A stretch of DNA of 64,000 nt from JBQLZQ01 sp052168355 (GTDB taxonomy: Bacteria > Pseudomonadota > Alphaproteobacteria > DSM-16000 > Inquilinaceae). The translations under genes were made by a program, and so were the position numbers. Positions 38,722 to 47,631 of this stretch are shown one piece after another; the stretch's first letter is position 1; the number at the start of each line of letters is the position of its first letter. The DNA lies in assembly GCA_052168355.1 (NCBI GenBank), contig JBQLZQ010000070.1:78710-142709 (forward strand), in the 5' to 3' direction. Below the pieces are notes generated by a model. That model saw nothing but the letters and a program-made list of their open reading frames with translations. It had not been told where the DNA came from and searched no databases.

Positions 38722-39726
38722 TCAACCGACCCTGAACATGGCGCAATCGCACGGGCGGTCCAGCAGGCCGGTGAGCTCGTCGTCCAGCCGCATCAGCGTC
38801 AGGGACGCGCCGGCCATCTCCAGCGATGTGACGTATTCGCCGACAAAGGACTTGTGGACGGCAATCCCGGCATCGATGAGCCGCCGCGCCGCGCGGCGAT
38901 GCATCAGGTAAAGCTCCATCAGCGGTGTCGCGCCCAGCCCGTTGACCAGCAACGCCACCCGATCGCCCTTGCCGGCACCCAGTTCCGCCAGGATCCGATC
39001 CAGAAGGTCGTCGGTGACCGCGTCGGCCGAGCGCAGCTTGCCTTTTTCCACCCCCGGCTCGCCATGGATGCCCAGCCCAATCTCCATCTCGTCGTCGCCC
39101 AGCTCGAAATTCGGCTTGCGCGTATGCGGCAGGGAGCACGGCGCCAGGGCCACGCCCATGGTCAGTGTCGCCCCGTTGGCCTTTTCCGCGGCCGCGACCA
39201 CCCGGTCCAGCGGCAGCATGGCATCGGCGGCGGCACCGGCGGCCTTGAAAACGAAAAAGCCGCCGGCCACGCCACGACGCTTTTCCCGCTCCGCCGGCGG
39301 CGCAGAGGCGACGTCATCGGTCACCAGAACGGTGCGGACCTCGATATCGTCCATGGCCGCCATCTCGGCGGCCATGTCGAAATTCATGACGTCGCCAGCA
39401 TAGTTGCCGTAGAGATAGACGACCCCGGCGCCGCCATGGATCTCCTTCGTCGCCTCCAGGATGGGATCGGGCGACGGAGAGGCAAAGACATTGCCGATGG
39501 CCGCCGCATCGGCCAGGCCGCGCCCGACATAGCCGATGAAGGCCGGTTCGTGGCCCGATCCGCCACCGATCAGAATGCCGACCTTGCCCTCACGCGGGCC
39601 GTCCACGGCGATCACCGATCGCGGGCTGTGGTCGAGCTGCCGCAGATGTCCAGGATGGGCGCCGACGATTCCTTCCAGCATCTCCGTAATGATGTTTTTC
39701 GGGTCGTTGATCAGCTTTTTCGACAT
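38722..39726 (-). CDS. dhaK: Dihydroxyacetone kinase-type subunit DhaK
   Basis: This is the substrate-binding subunit of a ketose kinase, 334 residues. It has GGGSGHEPAFIGYVG (conserved His in SGHEP), the base-region NYAGDVMNFDMA, and the covalent-binding histidine block GLGIHGEPG. The AFIGYVG reading, in place of the AHxGYVG of classical DhaK, marks a subgroup that lies next to TpiB-like isomerases. The substrate could be dihydroxyacetone, erythrulose or a related ketose. The ATG at 39726 (MSKKLIND) is chosen over 39750. It heads the operon on the minus strand, with 256 bases free upstream. Confidence 0.9.
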   Translation of the reverse strand: MSKKLINDPKNIITEMLEGIVGAHPGHLRQLDHSPRSVIAVDGPREGKVGILIGGGSGHEPAFIGYVGRGLADAAAIGNVFASPSPDPILEATKEIHGGAGVVYLYGNYAGDVMNFDMAAEMAAMDDIEVRTVLVTDDVASAPPAEREKRRGVAGGFFVFKAAGAAADAMLPLDRVVAAAEKANGATLTMGVALAPCSLPHTRKPNFELGDDEMEIGLGIHGEPGVEKGKLRSADAVTDDLLDRILAELGAGKGDRVALLVNGLGATPLMELYLMHRRAARRLIDAGIAVHKSFVGEYVTSLEMAGASLTLMRLDDELTGLLDRPCDCAMFRVG

Positions 39727-39982
39727 GCCTTCGTTCCCTCGCCTCGCCATGCGTTCCCCGACGTCGATCCGGGCGCCCGGCCCGATTGGCCGTCACGTTA
39801 CAAGGCCCGGACGCCTTTGACAAAGAGGACGCCAACAAACCACGACAGGTGGAGCGGTGCCCGATCGATGGGCGGGGTGGATCTGGGCGGGAGCGGCTGG
39901 GGTGGCATCGCCGCGCCGCATAAGCGCCCTTCCGTCTTTGCCGCCGACGCCGGAAGGCCGTAGCCGGCGATCCGCACGGACG

Positions 39983-41023
39983 CTACGCGGGCCAGAAGGC
40001 CAGAACCGCGACGCCGCCGAGATAGAGCACCAGCACCGAGGCGCTTTCGAATCCGATATTGCCCATGCCGTGCCGTTCGCGGCGCAGCATCCCAAGAAGA
40101 AGAACGCTGGTCATCACCAGGCACAGCGCCAGGATGAAGGTCTGCTGTTCGGCGACCGCATGATAGATCGACCCCGGGCGGTAGGCGATGTCCCCCGCCG
40201 TCACGAACAGGACGTCGAAGGCATTGCCGCCCATGATCCCGCCGACCGCCAGCGTCAGAGCGCCGCGACGGACGGCGGCCACCGTGGTCACGAGCTCGGG
40301 CATCGACGTGGCCACGGCCGTGAACAGAGTGCCCACCAGCCCCTCGGACAGGCCGGTGTCGCGGGCCAGCGCGATACCGCTTTGGGCAACGACATACCCC
40401 GCCGCCCCAACGATCAGGGCCAGCGCCGCAAACCAGACGACGAGCCCGCGCAACACGCCCTTGTCGCCCGCCGGCTCGTCGGGCGTATCCTCCGCGGTCT
40501 CCGACGTCGTCTTGGCCCCCCACATCGGTTGCTCTTGCGCGCGCGACACCAGCCGCAGCCCGAAACCGTAGACCAGCAGCACGATCGGCGTCATGGGATG
40601 GATGCCGAACAGCGAGACCGGCGGCGCCGTCTGCGCCAGCAGCACCAGCGACAGAAGCGCCACCAGCAGGCATCCGTTCATCAGATTGGCCAGGGACGCC
40701 GCGGCGTGCTCCAGATTGGCGCGGCGGTAGCCGATATCGGCCACCGCCAGGAAAAAGGTCTGCGCGGCGATGCCGCCGACGGCGTTGCTGATGGCGAGCT
40801 GCGGGTAGCCCGCGCCGGCCGCCGTCACCGTCGAAACGATCCCCGGCAAGGACGTGCTGGCCCCCAGCAGGACCGCCCCCGTGATCGCCTCGCCCAGCCC
40901 GGTCACGTCCGCCAGCCGGTCGGCCACCGCCGCCAGCCGGATCCCGGCCAGCGTGATCACCGCCGCCGCGGCAACCAGGATCGCGGCATTGACGGTCACC
41001 GAAAAGTCGCCGAACGGGTTCAC
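39983..41023 (-). CDS. Sodium/calcium exchanger-family antiporter
   Basis: This inner-membrane cation antiporter has 346 residues, with about ten helices in two inverted halves. The ion-binding alpha repeats read GASTSLPGIVSTVTA in the first half and AVATSMPELVTTVAA in the second. In the first repeat the acidic residue usual in this position (xxxSLPE) is replaced by Gly, whereas the second keeps Glu, so stoichiometry or ion preference may differ from YrbG-like proteins. The start is a GTG at 41023 with AGAAGG nine bases upstream; the open frame continues much further but without sense. It stands apart from its neighbours. Confidence 0.85.
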   Translation of the reverse strand: MNPFGDFSVTVNAAILVAAAAVITLAGIRLAAVADRLADVTGLGEAITGAVLLGASTSLPGIVSTVTAAGAGYPQLAISNAVGGIAAQTFFLAVADIGYRRANLEHAAASLANLMNGCLLVALLSLVLLAQTAPPVSLFGIHPMTPIVLLVYGFGLRLVSRAQEQPMWGAKTTSETAEDTPDEPAGDKGVLRGLVVWFAALALIVGAAGYVVAQSGIALARDTGLSEGLVGTLFTAVATSMPELVTTVAAVRRGALTLAVGGIMGGNAFDVLFVTAGDIAYRPGSIYHAVAEQQTFILALCLVMTSVLLLGMLRRERHGMGNIGFESASVLVLYLGGVAVLAFWPA

Positions 41024-41166
41024 GGCAAAGCCCTTCTGTGGCGCAGCCGCGCGGTGGCACGGCGAACAAATTCGGGGGGGAACGACACGGGCGCTGTTTG
41101 GGTCCCCGCCGATTCGCGTTTTTCTGCACAGCGCCCCTCTGTCGCGGGAGCAGCAGCGGAAAGCCG

Positions 41167-43464
41167 TTAAGACGCCTGGTCGGCGGGAATGACGAAGCTG
41201 TCCATGACCTTTTTCTCGCCCGAATGGTCGAACGCGATGGTCAGCTTTTCGGTCTCGGTGGCGCGCACGGTGCCATAGCCGAACTTCTGATGGAACACCC
41301 GGTCGCCGCGCACGAAGACCTTCTCGGGCCGTGGCCGTTCGTCCACGGCAAAGGCCACGCCGTCGAGCACCGGCGGCGCGGTGCGCCGCGTGAAGCCGGT
41401 TTGGCGTGGGGCCTGGAACGCAAAGCCGGGACGCGCCTCCGCCAACCCGCCCAGGCCCGATCCGATGTCGCTTTGGGTCTCCACGTGGTCCTCGGGCAGT
41501 TCCTCGACGAAGCGCGAGGGAATGGCGCTGGCCCACTGGCCGTGAATCTGGCGGTTGGCGGCGCTGACCACACAGGCCCGCCGCTTGGCGCGGGTCAGGC
41601 CCACATAGGCCAGGCGGCGTTCTTCCTCCAGCCCGGCGATGCCGCTCTCGTCCATCGCCCGCTGGTTGGGGAACAGCCCTTCCTCCCACCCCGGCAGAAA
41701 GACCTGATCGAATTCAAGCCCCTTGGCCGAATGGAGGGTCATGAGGTTGACCATGTCGGTGCCCGGCGCCTCGGCGTTCTCCATGACCAGGCTGACATGC
41801 TCGAGGAACCCGGCCAGGTTCTCGAACTCGGCCATCGCCGTGACCAGCTCCTTCAGGTTTTCCAGCCGGCCGGGCGCCTCGGGCGATTTGTCGGCCTGCC
41901 ACATGCCGGTATAGCCGGATTCGTCGAGCACGGTTTCGGCCAGTTCGGTATGGGGCACGCGGTCGGCCAGATCCCGCCATCGGTCGAAATCCCCGGTCAG
42001 GGCGCGCAGGCTGCCGCGCGGTTTCGGCTTCAGCTCGTCGGTCTCGATCACCCGCCGCGCCGCCTCGGCCAGCGGCACGCCCTGGCCGCGCGCGACCTGG
42101 TGCAGGATCCTGACGGTGGCGTCGCCCAGGCCGCGTTTGGGCGTGTTGACGATCCGCTCGAACGCCAGATCGTCGGCCGGCTGGGCGATCACCCGCAGAT
42201 AGGCCATGGCGTCCCGGATCTCCAGCCGCTCGTAGAAGCGGGGACCGCCGACCACCCGGTAGGGCAGGCCAAGGGCGATGAACCGTTCCTCGAAACTGCG
42301 CATCTGGAACCCGGCCCGGACCAGGATGGCGATTTCGTCCAGGCGGGTGCCGGCCCGCTGCAACGCCTCGATCTCGTCGCCGACCCACCGCGCCTCGTCG
42401 TCGCCGTCCCAGACGCTGCGGGCGATCACCTTGTCGCCGCCGTCGGCGGCGGTGAACAGGGTTTTGCCCAGACGCCCCTGATTGTGGGCGATCAGGCCCG
42501 ACGCGGCGCCAAGGATATGGCTGGTGGAGCGGTAGTTCTGTTCCAGCCGGACGATCCGGGCGCCGGGGAAATCCGCCTCGAACCGCAGGATGTTGCCGAC
42601 CTCCGCGCCGCGCCATCCGTAGATCGATTGGTCGTCGTCGCCGACGCAGCAGATGTTGCGGTGTTTCTGAGCCAGCAGCCGCAGCCACAGATATTGGGAC
42701 ACGTTGGTGTCCTGGTATTCGTCGACCAGGATATAGCGGAACCGCCGCTGATAGTCCTCCAGCACCGATGCTTCGGACTGGAACAGGGTCAGATTGTGCA
42801 GCATCAGATCGCCGAAGTCGCAGGCGTTGAGCGTGCGCAGCCGGTCCTGATAGGCGGTGTAGAGCGCCACCACCCGGCCCCCGGCCATGTCGCCGCCATC
42901 GGACGCCTTGAGCTTGTCCGGTGTCAGGCCCCGATCCTTCCAGCGCTGGATCACGCCCAGCACGGCGCGCGCCGGCCAGCGCTTGGAATCGATGTTGTCC
43001 GCCTCCAGCAATTGCTTGAGCAGGCGGATCTGGTCGTCGGTGTCCAGGATGGTGAAGTTGGATTTCAGCCCCACCGCTTCGGCGTGGCGGCGCAGGATGC
43101 GCGCGGCGATGGCGTGGAAGGTGCCCAGCCACCAGCCTTCGACCGGCGCCCCGGTCAGCGCGGCGACGCGGTCGCGCATCTCCCGCGATGCCTTGTTGGT
43201 GAAGGTGACGGCCAGGATCTGGCTGGGCCAGGCGCGGCCGGTCATCAGCAGATGGGCCAGGCGTGTGGTCAGCACCCGGGTCTTGCCCGTCCCCGCCCCG
43301 GCCAGCACCAGCACCGGCCCGTCCAGCGTCTCCGCCGCCTCGCGCTGGGCGGGGTTCAGCGTCGCCAGATAGGTGGGATCGACGGGGGGCCGCGCCACCG
43401 CGCGTGCGGCCCGGGTTGCCGCCGCCGGAGCGGCGTCGAGGGGATCTTCGGACCAGTTCGCCAT
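41167..43464 (-). CDS. uvrD: ATP-dependent DNA helicase UvrD/PcrA
   Basis: This superfamily 1 3'-5' helicase for nucleotide excision and mismatch repair has 765 residues. All helicase motifs are visible: Q-motif LNPAQREA, Walker A AGAGTGKTRVLTTR, FTNKASREM, Walker B ILVDEYQDTN, VGDDDQSIYGWRGAEV, LEQNYRS, VHS-equivalent LMTLHSAKGLEFDQVFLPG and YVGLTRAKRRACV. A C-terminal Tudor-like tail (RGDRVFHQKFGYGTV) binds RNA polymerase in relatives. The length is typical. Confidence 0.96.
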   Translation of the reverse strand: MANWSEDPLDAAPAAATRAARAVARPPVDPTYLATLNPAQREAAETLDGPVLVLAGAGTGKTRVLTTRLAHLLMTGRAWPSQILAVTFTNKASREMRDRVAALTGAPVEGWWLGTFHAIAARILRRHAEAVGLKSNFTILDTDDQIRLLKQLLEADNIDSKRWPARAVLGVIQRWKDRGLTPDKLKASDGGDMAGGRVVALYTAYQDRLRTLNACDFGDLMLHNLTLFQSEASVLEDYQRRFRYILVDEYQDTNVSQYLWLRLLAQKHRNICCVGDDDQSIYGWRGAEVGNILRFEADFPGARIVRLEQNYRSTSHILGAASGLIAHNQGRLGKTLFTAADGGDKVIARSVWDGDDEARWVGDEIEALQRAGTRLDEIAILVRAGFQMRSFEERFIALGLPYRVVGGPRFYERLEIRDAMAYLRVIAQPADDLAFERIVNTPKRGLGDATVRILHQVARGQGVPLAEAARRVIETDELKPKPRGSLRALTGDFDRWRDLADRVPHTELAETVLDESGYTGMWQADKSPEAPGRLENLKELVTAMAEFENLAGFLEHVSLVMENAEAPGTDMVNLMTLHSAKGLEFDQVFLPGWEEGLFPNQRAMDESGIAGLEEERRLAYVGLTRAKRRACVVSAANRQIHGQWASAIPSRFVEELPEDHVETQSDIGSGLGGLAEARPGFAFQAPRQTGFTRRTAPPVLDGVAFAVDERPRPEKVFVRGDRVFHQKFGYGTVRATETEKLTIAFDHSGEKKVMDSFVIPADQAS

Positions 43465-43536
43465 ACCCCACCATATAGCATGGCGGGGCGCGGAGCGAAG
43501 GGGCGAGATGGCCCGGCGGCCATCCCGCCATCGCCG

Positions 43537-44598
43537 CTAAGTCAGAATTCTCCCCATCGCCACCATGTCGGCGTAGCATCCGTCGACAACGGCGCCCCGG
43601 CGCGCCACCGCTTCCACATCGAACCCGCGCGCCTCGTAGAAACGGCGGCCGCGCACATTGTGGGCAAAGACCTCCAGAGACAGTCGGTGGCCGCCCCGCC
43701 CCCGCGCCCATGCTTCCAACGATTCCATCAATCTCGTGCCGATTCCCGCCGCCCAGTAGGCGCGGAGCACCGCCATGCCCAGGGTAATGTCGGCGCGCCG
43801 ACCGGCGCCGGGGCCCGCCTGGCCGCCGATGGTGCCGACGATCCGGCCGTCGATAAAGGCCGCGGCCCGAAACCGGTCGGGCCGGCCGACTTCCGCGGCC
43901 AGGAAGGCCCGCGTGGCGTCGGGTGTCGCGGCCGCCTCGTCCGGCGCGCGCATCACGAAACTCGTTTCACAGCGCATTTGCCGGTCAAAGGCATGGTGGG
44001 CCGGCGCATCGGCGACCGTCAGCGGCCGAATCGCCACCCGGTCGGCATCCGCCGGAAGGGACGGCGCTTCCAGCAGCAGGGGGGCGCACATTTCTCCCCC
44101 GTCGGCGATCAGCAGCTTGCCCATCCGCACCTCGTCGTGCCAGCGGCCGTCGCCGCGCACGGTCTCCCGACACAGACCTTCATGGACGTAACGAAACTTG
44201 TCGCCCAGCGCGATCGCCCGCTCATGGTCGACGCGGACCGCATATCCCAACCGGCGTAGGCCGCGATCGACGGCCCATTGCTCGGCCGCGCGCATCAGCG
44301 TGCTTCCGACCCCACACCCCATCCGTTCCGGGCGCACGCCGATCTCCAGGGTGGCGGTATCGGCGTTGCGGCGATACCGGCCCGGGCGAATCGCGGCATA
44401 GCCCTTCGGCCCATCCGGCCGCTCGGCCAGCAGGACGGCGGTGTGACGGCCGGTCGGCATCGAAAGTTCGTCCCGGTCATCGAGCCACTCCGGCAATTCG
44501 TCCGGCGCGCGGACACAAAATGGGTTGCCGCCATCGACCACGGCAACCAGACCACGGATTGCCGCCGCGTCGATCGCCGCCGCTTCCCGAACGGTCAT
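43537..44598 (-). CDS. Tandem GNAT-domain acetyltransferase
   Basis: This 353-residue protein carries two GNAT folds. The N-terminal domain (about 5-165) has LEIGVRPERMGCGVGSTLM, an acetyl-CoA loop variant RMGCGVG. The C-terminal domain (about 195-350) has LGMAVLRAYWAAGIGTRLM and SLEVFAHNVRGRRFYEARGF, with motif B well kept. The second half looks catalytic, while the first may be a structural or second active copy. The substrate is unknown. The ATG at 44598 (MTVREAAAI) is chosen over 44622. It lies 86 bases downstream of the ClC gene on the same strand. Confidence 0.85.
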   Translation of the reverse strand: MTVREAAAIDAAAIRGLVAVVDGGNPFCVRAPDELPEWLDDRDELSMPTGRHTAVLLAERPDGPKGYAAIRPGRYRRNADTATLEIGVRPERMGCGVGSTLMRAAEQWAVDRGLRRLGYAVRVDHERAIALGDKFRYVHEGLCRETVRGDGRWHDEVRMGKLLIADGGEMCAPLLLEAPSLPADADRVAIRPLTVADAPAHHAFDRQMRCETSFVMRAPDEAAATPDATRAFLAAEVGRPDRFRAAAFIDGRIVGTIGGQAGPGAGRRADITLGMAVLRAYWAAGIGTRLMESLEAWARGRGGHRLSLEVFAHNVRGRRFYEARGFDVEAVARRGAVVDGCYADMVAMGRILT

Positions 44599-44684
44599 CC
44601 TGCATGCTGTCGAAGCGACCACAATCTATTCCGAATAGAGAAAACTTCCGATATCGGATATATCGGACAAGCGGACGGCCCCTG

Positions 44685-46514
44685 TCAAGCCCGGGACCGG
44701 TCCCTTCGCCGCACCGCCTCGCCGCGCTCCTCGGCGCGGGCCTGCATCAGGGCCCGGTGATAGGCCAGCATCACGTCGTGTTCGTGAACGAACCCGACCA
44801 CATGACGGGCCTCCCGATCATCGACGACCGCGATATGGCTTTCACCGGCCTGGTCCATCAGCCGCATCGCGGCACGGATATCGTCCGCGGCCTCCAGCAT
44901 CGGTGGATCCGGGCGGGCCAGCGCGGCGGCAGTGCGGCGCACCGGGGCCTCGGAATCGGCTTCGTCGGCGGCATGGGCCTCGGCCTCCGCCAGATCGACC
45001 AGCGTGATCACGCCGATCAGGGTGTTGGCGTCCCCCAGAACCAGCAATTCGCCGTAGCGCGCGGTGCGCAGCCGTTCGTGAACCTCGTCCCAGTCGGCGT
45101 TGGGGGCGATGGCGGCATAGTCGCGCTTCATCACATGGCTGACCCGGACCTGGCGGAGCAGCGCCACCTCCCGCCCGCCTTCCAGGACGATACCGCGCCG
45201 CTCGAGCTGCCAGGTGAACAGGCTTTTCCCCAGGACCTGATCGATCAGGGTCGAGGCGATGACCACGGCCACCATCAGGGCAATGGTCAGCGCGTAGTCC
45301 CCCGACATCTCGAACACGATGAGGATGGTCGAGATGGGAGCGCCCAGCACCGCCCCCGCGACGGCTCCCATGCCGACCAGCGTATAGGCCCCATGGCCGG
45401 AGGACAGATCGGGGAAAGCGCCGGTGGCGATGACACCAAAGGCGCCGCCGGTCATGGCCCCGACGAACAGCGCCGGGCTGAACACGCCGCCGCCGAACCC
45501 GCATCCCAGGCTGATCGCGGTGGCTCCCGTCTTGAGGACGATCAGGGCCAGCAGCAGCCACAGCGGCAACATCTCTTTCAGGGCCGCGTCGGTCGCTTCG
45601 TAGCCGACCCCCAGCACCTGCGGAAAAGCCAGCGCGACAAGGCCCAAGATCAGACCGCCCGCCATCGGACGCAGCACGAGCGGCGGGTCAAGGCGCTTGA
45701 CCGTGTCCTGGGCCGCGATCACCGACCACATGAACAGCCCGGCGACCAGCGCGCTGACCACGCCCAGCAAGGCGAAGGCCGGGAACTCCAGGAACGAGAC
45801 GATCTCGTAGTCCTTCGGCAATACAAAGGCCGGGAAGTCACCGTAATAGAGCCGGCTGACCACCGTCCCCATTACCGACGCCAGAACGATGGGGGCGAAG
45901 GCGCTGAGCGCGTAGTGCCCGATCACCACCTCCAGCGCGAAGAAAACCCCGGCTATGGGGGCGTTGAAGCTGGCGGCCACTGCCGACGCGACACCGCACC
46001 CGAACAGGGTGCGCAGCAGCGACGCCGACATGCCGAGCCGACGTCCCAGGAAGGACCCGATGGTGGCGCCCAGATGCACCACCGGCCCCTCGCGCCCGGT
46101 CGAGGCGCCGACACCCAGGGAGACGGCGCTGACCAAGGCCGCCCCCGACCCGACACGCAGCGGAATGTGGCCGCCGCGCAGGGCGCACGCCTCCATCACG
46201 TCGGGCACGGCCCGGGCCCGTTGCCCCGGCATGAGGTAGCGCAACAGCAGCCCGACCACGAGCCCGCCCAGGGTCGGCGCCAGAACGATGTGCCACCATG
46301 GCAGGGCCGCGACCCGGCTGGCCATGGTTTCCGAACCGAACCCATAGAACAGGAATTGGACGCCGCTCAATCCCAGCCGGAACAGAATGGCGCCGCCGGC
46401 CGCGGCGACCCCGACCACGACGGCCAGTATGGCCAGGACAAGTTGATCGTTCCGATAAATACGGCGCAGATGGACGCGTCCGCGGGTCAGGAGGCGCTGA
46501 AGGGGCATGCCCAA
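44685..46514 (-). CDS. ClC-family anion transporter with C-terminal CBS pair
   Basis: This inner-membrane anion channel or proton-coupled exchanger has 609 residues. The membrane domain (about 20-430) has the gating glutamate in GREGPVVHLGA and the pore block GCGFGGGVFSPALF, with EMSGDYALTIALMVA near its end. Two CBS domains follow (about 455-590: VSHVMKRDYAAIAPNAD, then GELLVLGDANTLIGVITLVD, and a second copy from MLEAADDIRAAMRLMDQAG). The first selectivity motif, GSGIP in E. coli ClC, reads ARAVP here, so the central serine is absent and ion preference cannot be assumed to be chloride. The start is the ATG at 46514 or 46508. Confidence 0.92.
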   Translation of the reverse strand: MGMPLQRLLTRGRVHLRRIYRNDQLVLAILAVVVGVAAAGGAILFRLGLSGVQFLFYGFGSETMASRVAALPWWHIVLAPTLGGLVVGLLLRYLMPGQRARAVPDVMEACALRGGHIPLRVGSGAALVSAVSLGVGASTGREGPVVHLGATIGSFLGRRLGMSASLLRTLFGCGVASAVAASFNAPIAGVFFALEVVIGHYALSAFAPIVLASVMGTVVSRLYYGDFPAFVLPKDYEIVSFLEFPAFALLGVVSALVAGLFMWSVIAAQDTVKRLDPPLVLRPMAGGLILGLVALAFPQVLGVGYEATDAALKEMLPLWLLLALIVLKTGATAISLGCGFGGGVFSPALFVGAMTGGAFGVIATGAFPDLSSGHGAYTLVGMGAVAGAVLGAPISTILIVFEMSGDYALTIALMVAVVIASTLIDQVLGKSLFTWQLERRGIVLEGGREVALLRQVRVSHVMKRDYAAIAPNADWDEVHERLRTARYGELLVLGDANTLIGVITLVDLAEAEAHAADEADSEAPVRRTAAALARPDPPMLEAADDIRAAMRLMDQAGESHIAVVDDREARHVVGFVHEHDVMLAYHRALMQARAEERGEAVRRRDRSRA

Positions 46515-46613
46515 CGGGTTCCCGTAAAGTGGCTTTGACAGGATAGCGGATGGCGATTACTCAAACTTCTCCCCTCCTTGTCAGGCCTATCAGTGTCAGG
46601 ACCAGCAGTCGCC

Positions 46614-47120
46614 ATGACCGACCCGCGCCCCCATGTCCGGCCCGCCGTCGCCGACGACGCAGCGTTCATCCTGGCCATGATCCGCGAATTGGCCCGCTTC
46701 GAAAAGGCCGAGGATCAGGTCCGGGCGACGGAAGCCGATCTGAGACGGGACGGCTGGGGTCCCCAGCCACGGTTCGAAGCCCTGATCGGGGAGAGGGACG
46801 GCATGGCCGAAGGCTTTGCCCTGTTTTATCCCACCTATTCCACCTGGGAGGGACGGGCCGGTCTGTTCCTGGAAGACCTCTACGTCAGGCCCGGGGCGCG
46901 CGGCTCCGGCCTGGGCCAGGCGCTTGTGGCCGCCGTCGCCGCCCTGGCGGTCGAGCGGGGCTGTCCGCGGTTGGAGCTCAATGTCCTGGACTGGAACCCG
47001 GCCCGCGACTTCTACCGGCGACTGGGTATCGAGCACCTGACCGAGTGGCTGCCCTATCGCGTCGCCGGCGCGTCCCTGACTGCCCTGGCGGCGCGGGCGG
47101 CATCGGGCCCGGACAGCTGA
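46614..47120 (+). CDS. GNAT acetyltransferase, diamine (SSAT-like) type
   Basis: This is a 168-residue single-domain acetyltransferase. The stretch YSTWEGRAGLFLEDLYVRPG and the acetyl-CoA loop ARGSGLGQAL, followed by RLELNVLDWNPARDFYRRLG, closely resemble spermidine/spermine and thialysine N-acetyltransferases (YSTWEG, LEDLYV and VLDWN are characteristic). Polyamine, thialysine or a related amine is the likely substrate. The ATG at 46614 (MTDPRPHVR) is preferred; 46578 would add an unrelated leader. It is divergent from the ClC gene and convergent with the pentapeptide-protein gene. Confidence 0.88.
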   Translation: MTDPRPHVRPAVADDAAFILAMIRELARFEKAEDQVRATEADLRRDGWGPQPRFEALIGERDGMAEGFALFYPTYSTWEGRAGLFLEDLYVRPGARGSGLGQALVAAVAALAVERGCPRLELNVLDWNPARDFYRRLGIEHLTEWLPYRVAGASLTALAARAASGPDS

Positions 47121-47130
47121 TCACCGGCAG

Positions 47131-47631
47131 TCAGTGACACTGGCCGACGGACCCCTCGGCGCAAATGCGCGACCCGTCGCCCCAAATCGCGCCCGACAGA
47201 TCGGCGTTGCGCAGGTCCGTCCCGGTCAGGCGCGCGTTCGTCAAATCGGCATTCCGCAGGATCGCGTTGACCAGCTTGGCGTTGCGAAGGTCGGCGCCGT
47301 TCAGCGCGGCCCCGGTCAGATCCGCCTTGGTGAGATCGGCCCCGGTCAGCCGGGCATCGATCAGGGTCACCCCGACCATGCTGGACGATATGAACTTGGC
47401 GCGGAAGGCATCGACCCCGGTCAGGTCGCTGCCGTCCAGCGTGCTGCGCTGAAACGTCGCGTCGCGGAGCTGGGCTCCGGTCAGGTCGACCCCTGTCAGG
47501 TCGGTGCCGTCCTGGAAGCAGCGGCGCCAGTTGACGCCGGGCGCCGCCGGATCGGTGCAGGCCGCCTGGGCCGCGGCGGACACGGCAAGGCACAGCACAA
47601 ACGCAAAGGCGGCGGCGATGGGCCGGGGCAT
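47131..47631 (-). CDS. Secreted pentapeptide-repeat protein
   Basis: This 166-residue precursor has a Sec signal peptide (MPRPIAAAFAFVLCLAVSAAAQA, cleavage near residue 23). The mature part is almost entirely pentapeptide repeats of the A(D/N)LxG type, roughly twenty units from GTDLTGVDLTGAQL to NADLSGAIW, predicted to form a right-handed quadrilateral beta-helix. Four cysteines (ACTDP, RRCFQ, RICAE, GQCH) sit before and after the helix and may form disulfides in the periplasm. The biochemical role is unknown. The ATG at 47631 gives the signal peptide; 47655 is an alternative. Confidence 0.85.
   Translation of the reverse strand: MPRPIAAAFAFVLCLAVSAAAQAACTDPAAPGVNWRRCFQDGTDLTGVDLTGAQLRDATFQRSTLDGSDLTGVDAFRAKFISSSMVGVTLIDARLTGADLTKADLTGAALNGADLRNAKLVNAILRNADLTNARLTGTDLRNADLSGAIWGDGSRICAEGSVGQCH

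Noticed and set aside
39925..39965. CCTTCCG/CGGAAGG hairpin beyond the antiporter gene as a terminator
   Set aside because: It has only a seven-base stem with a long loop and no T-run in the minus direction, so it is too weak to list.
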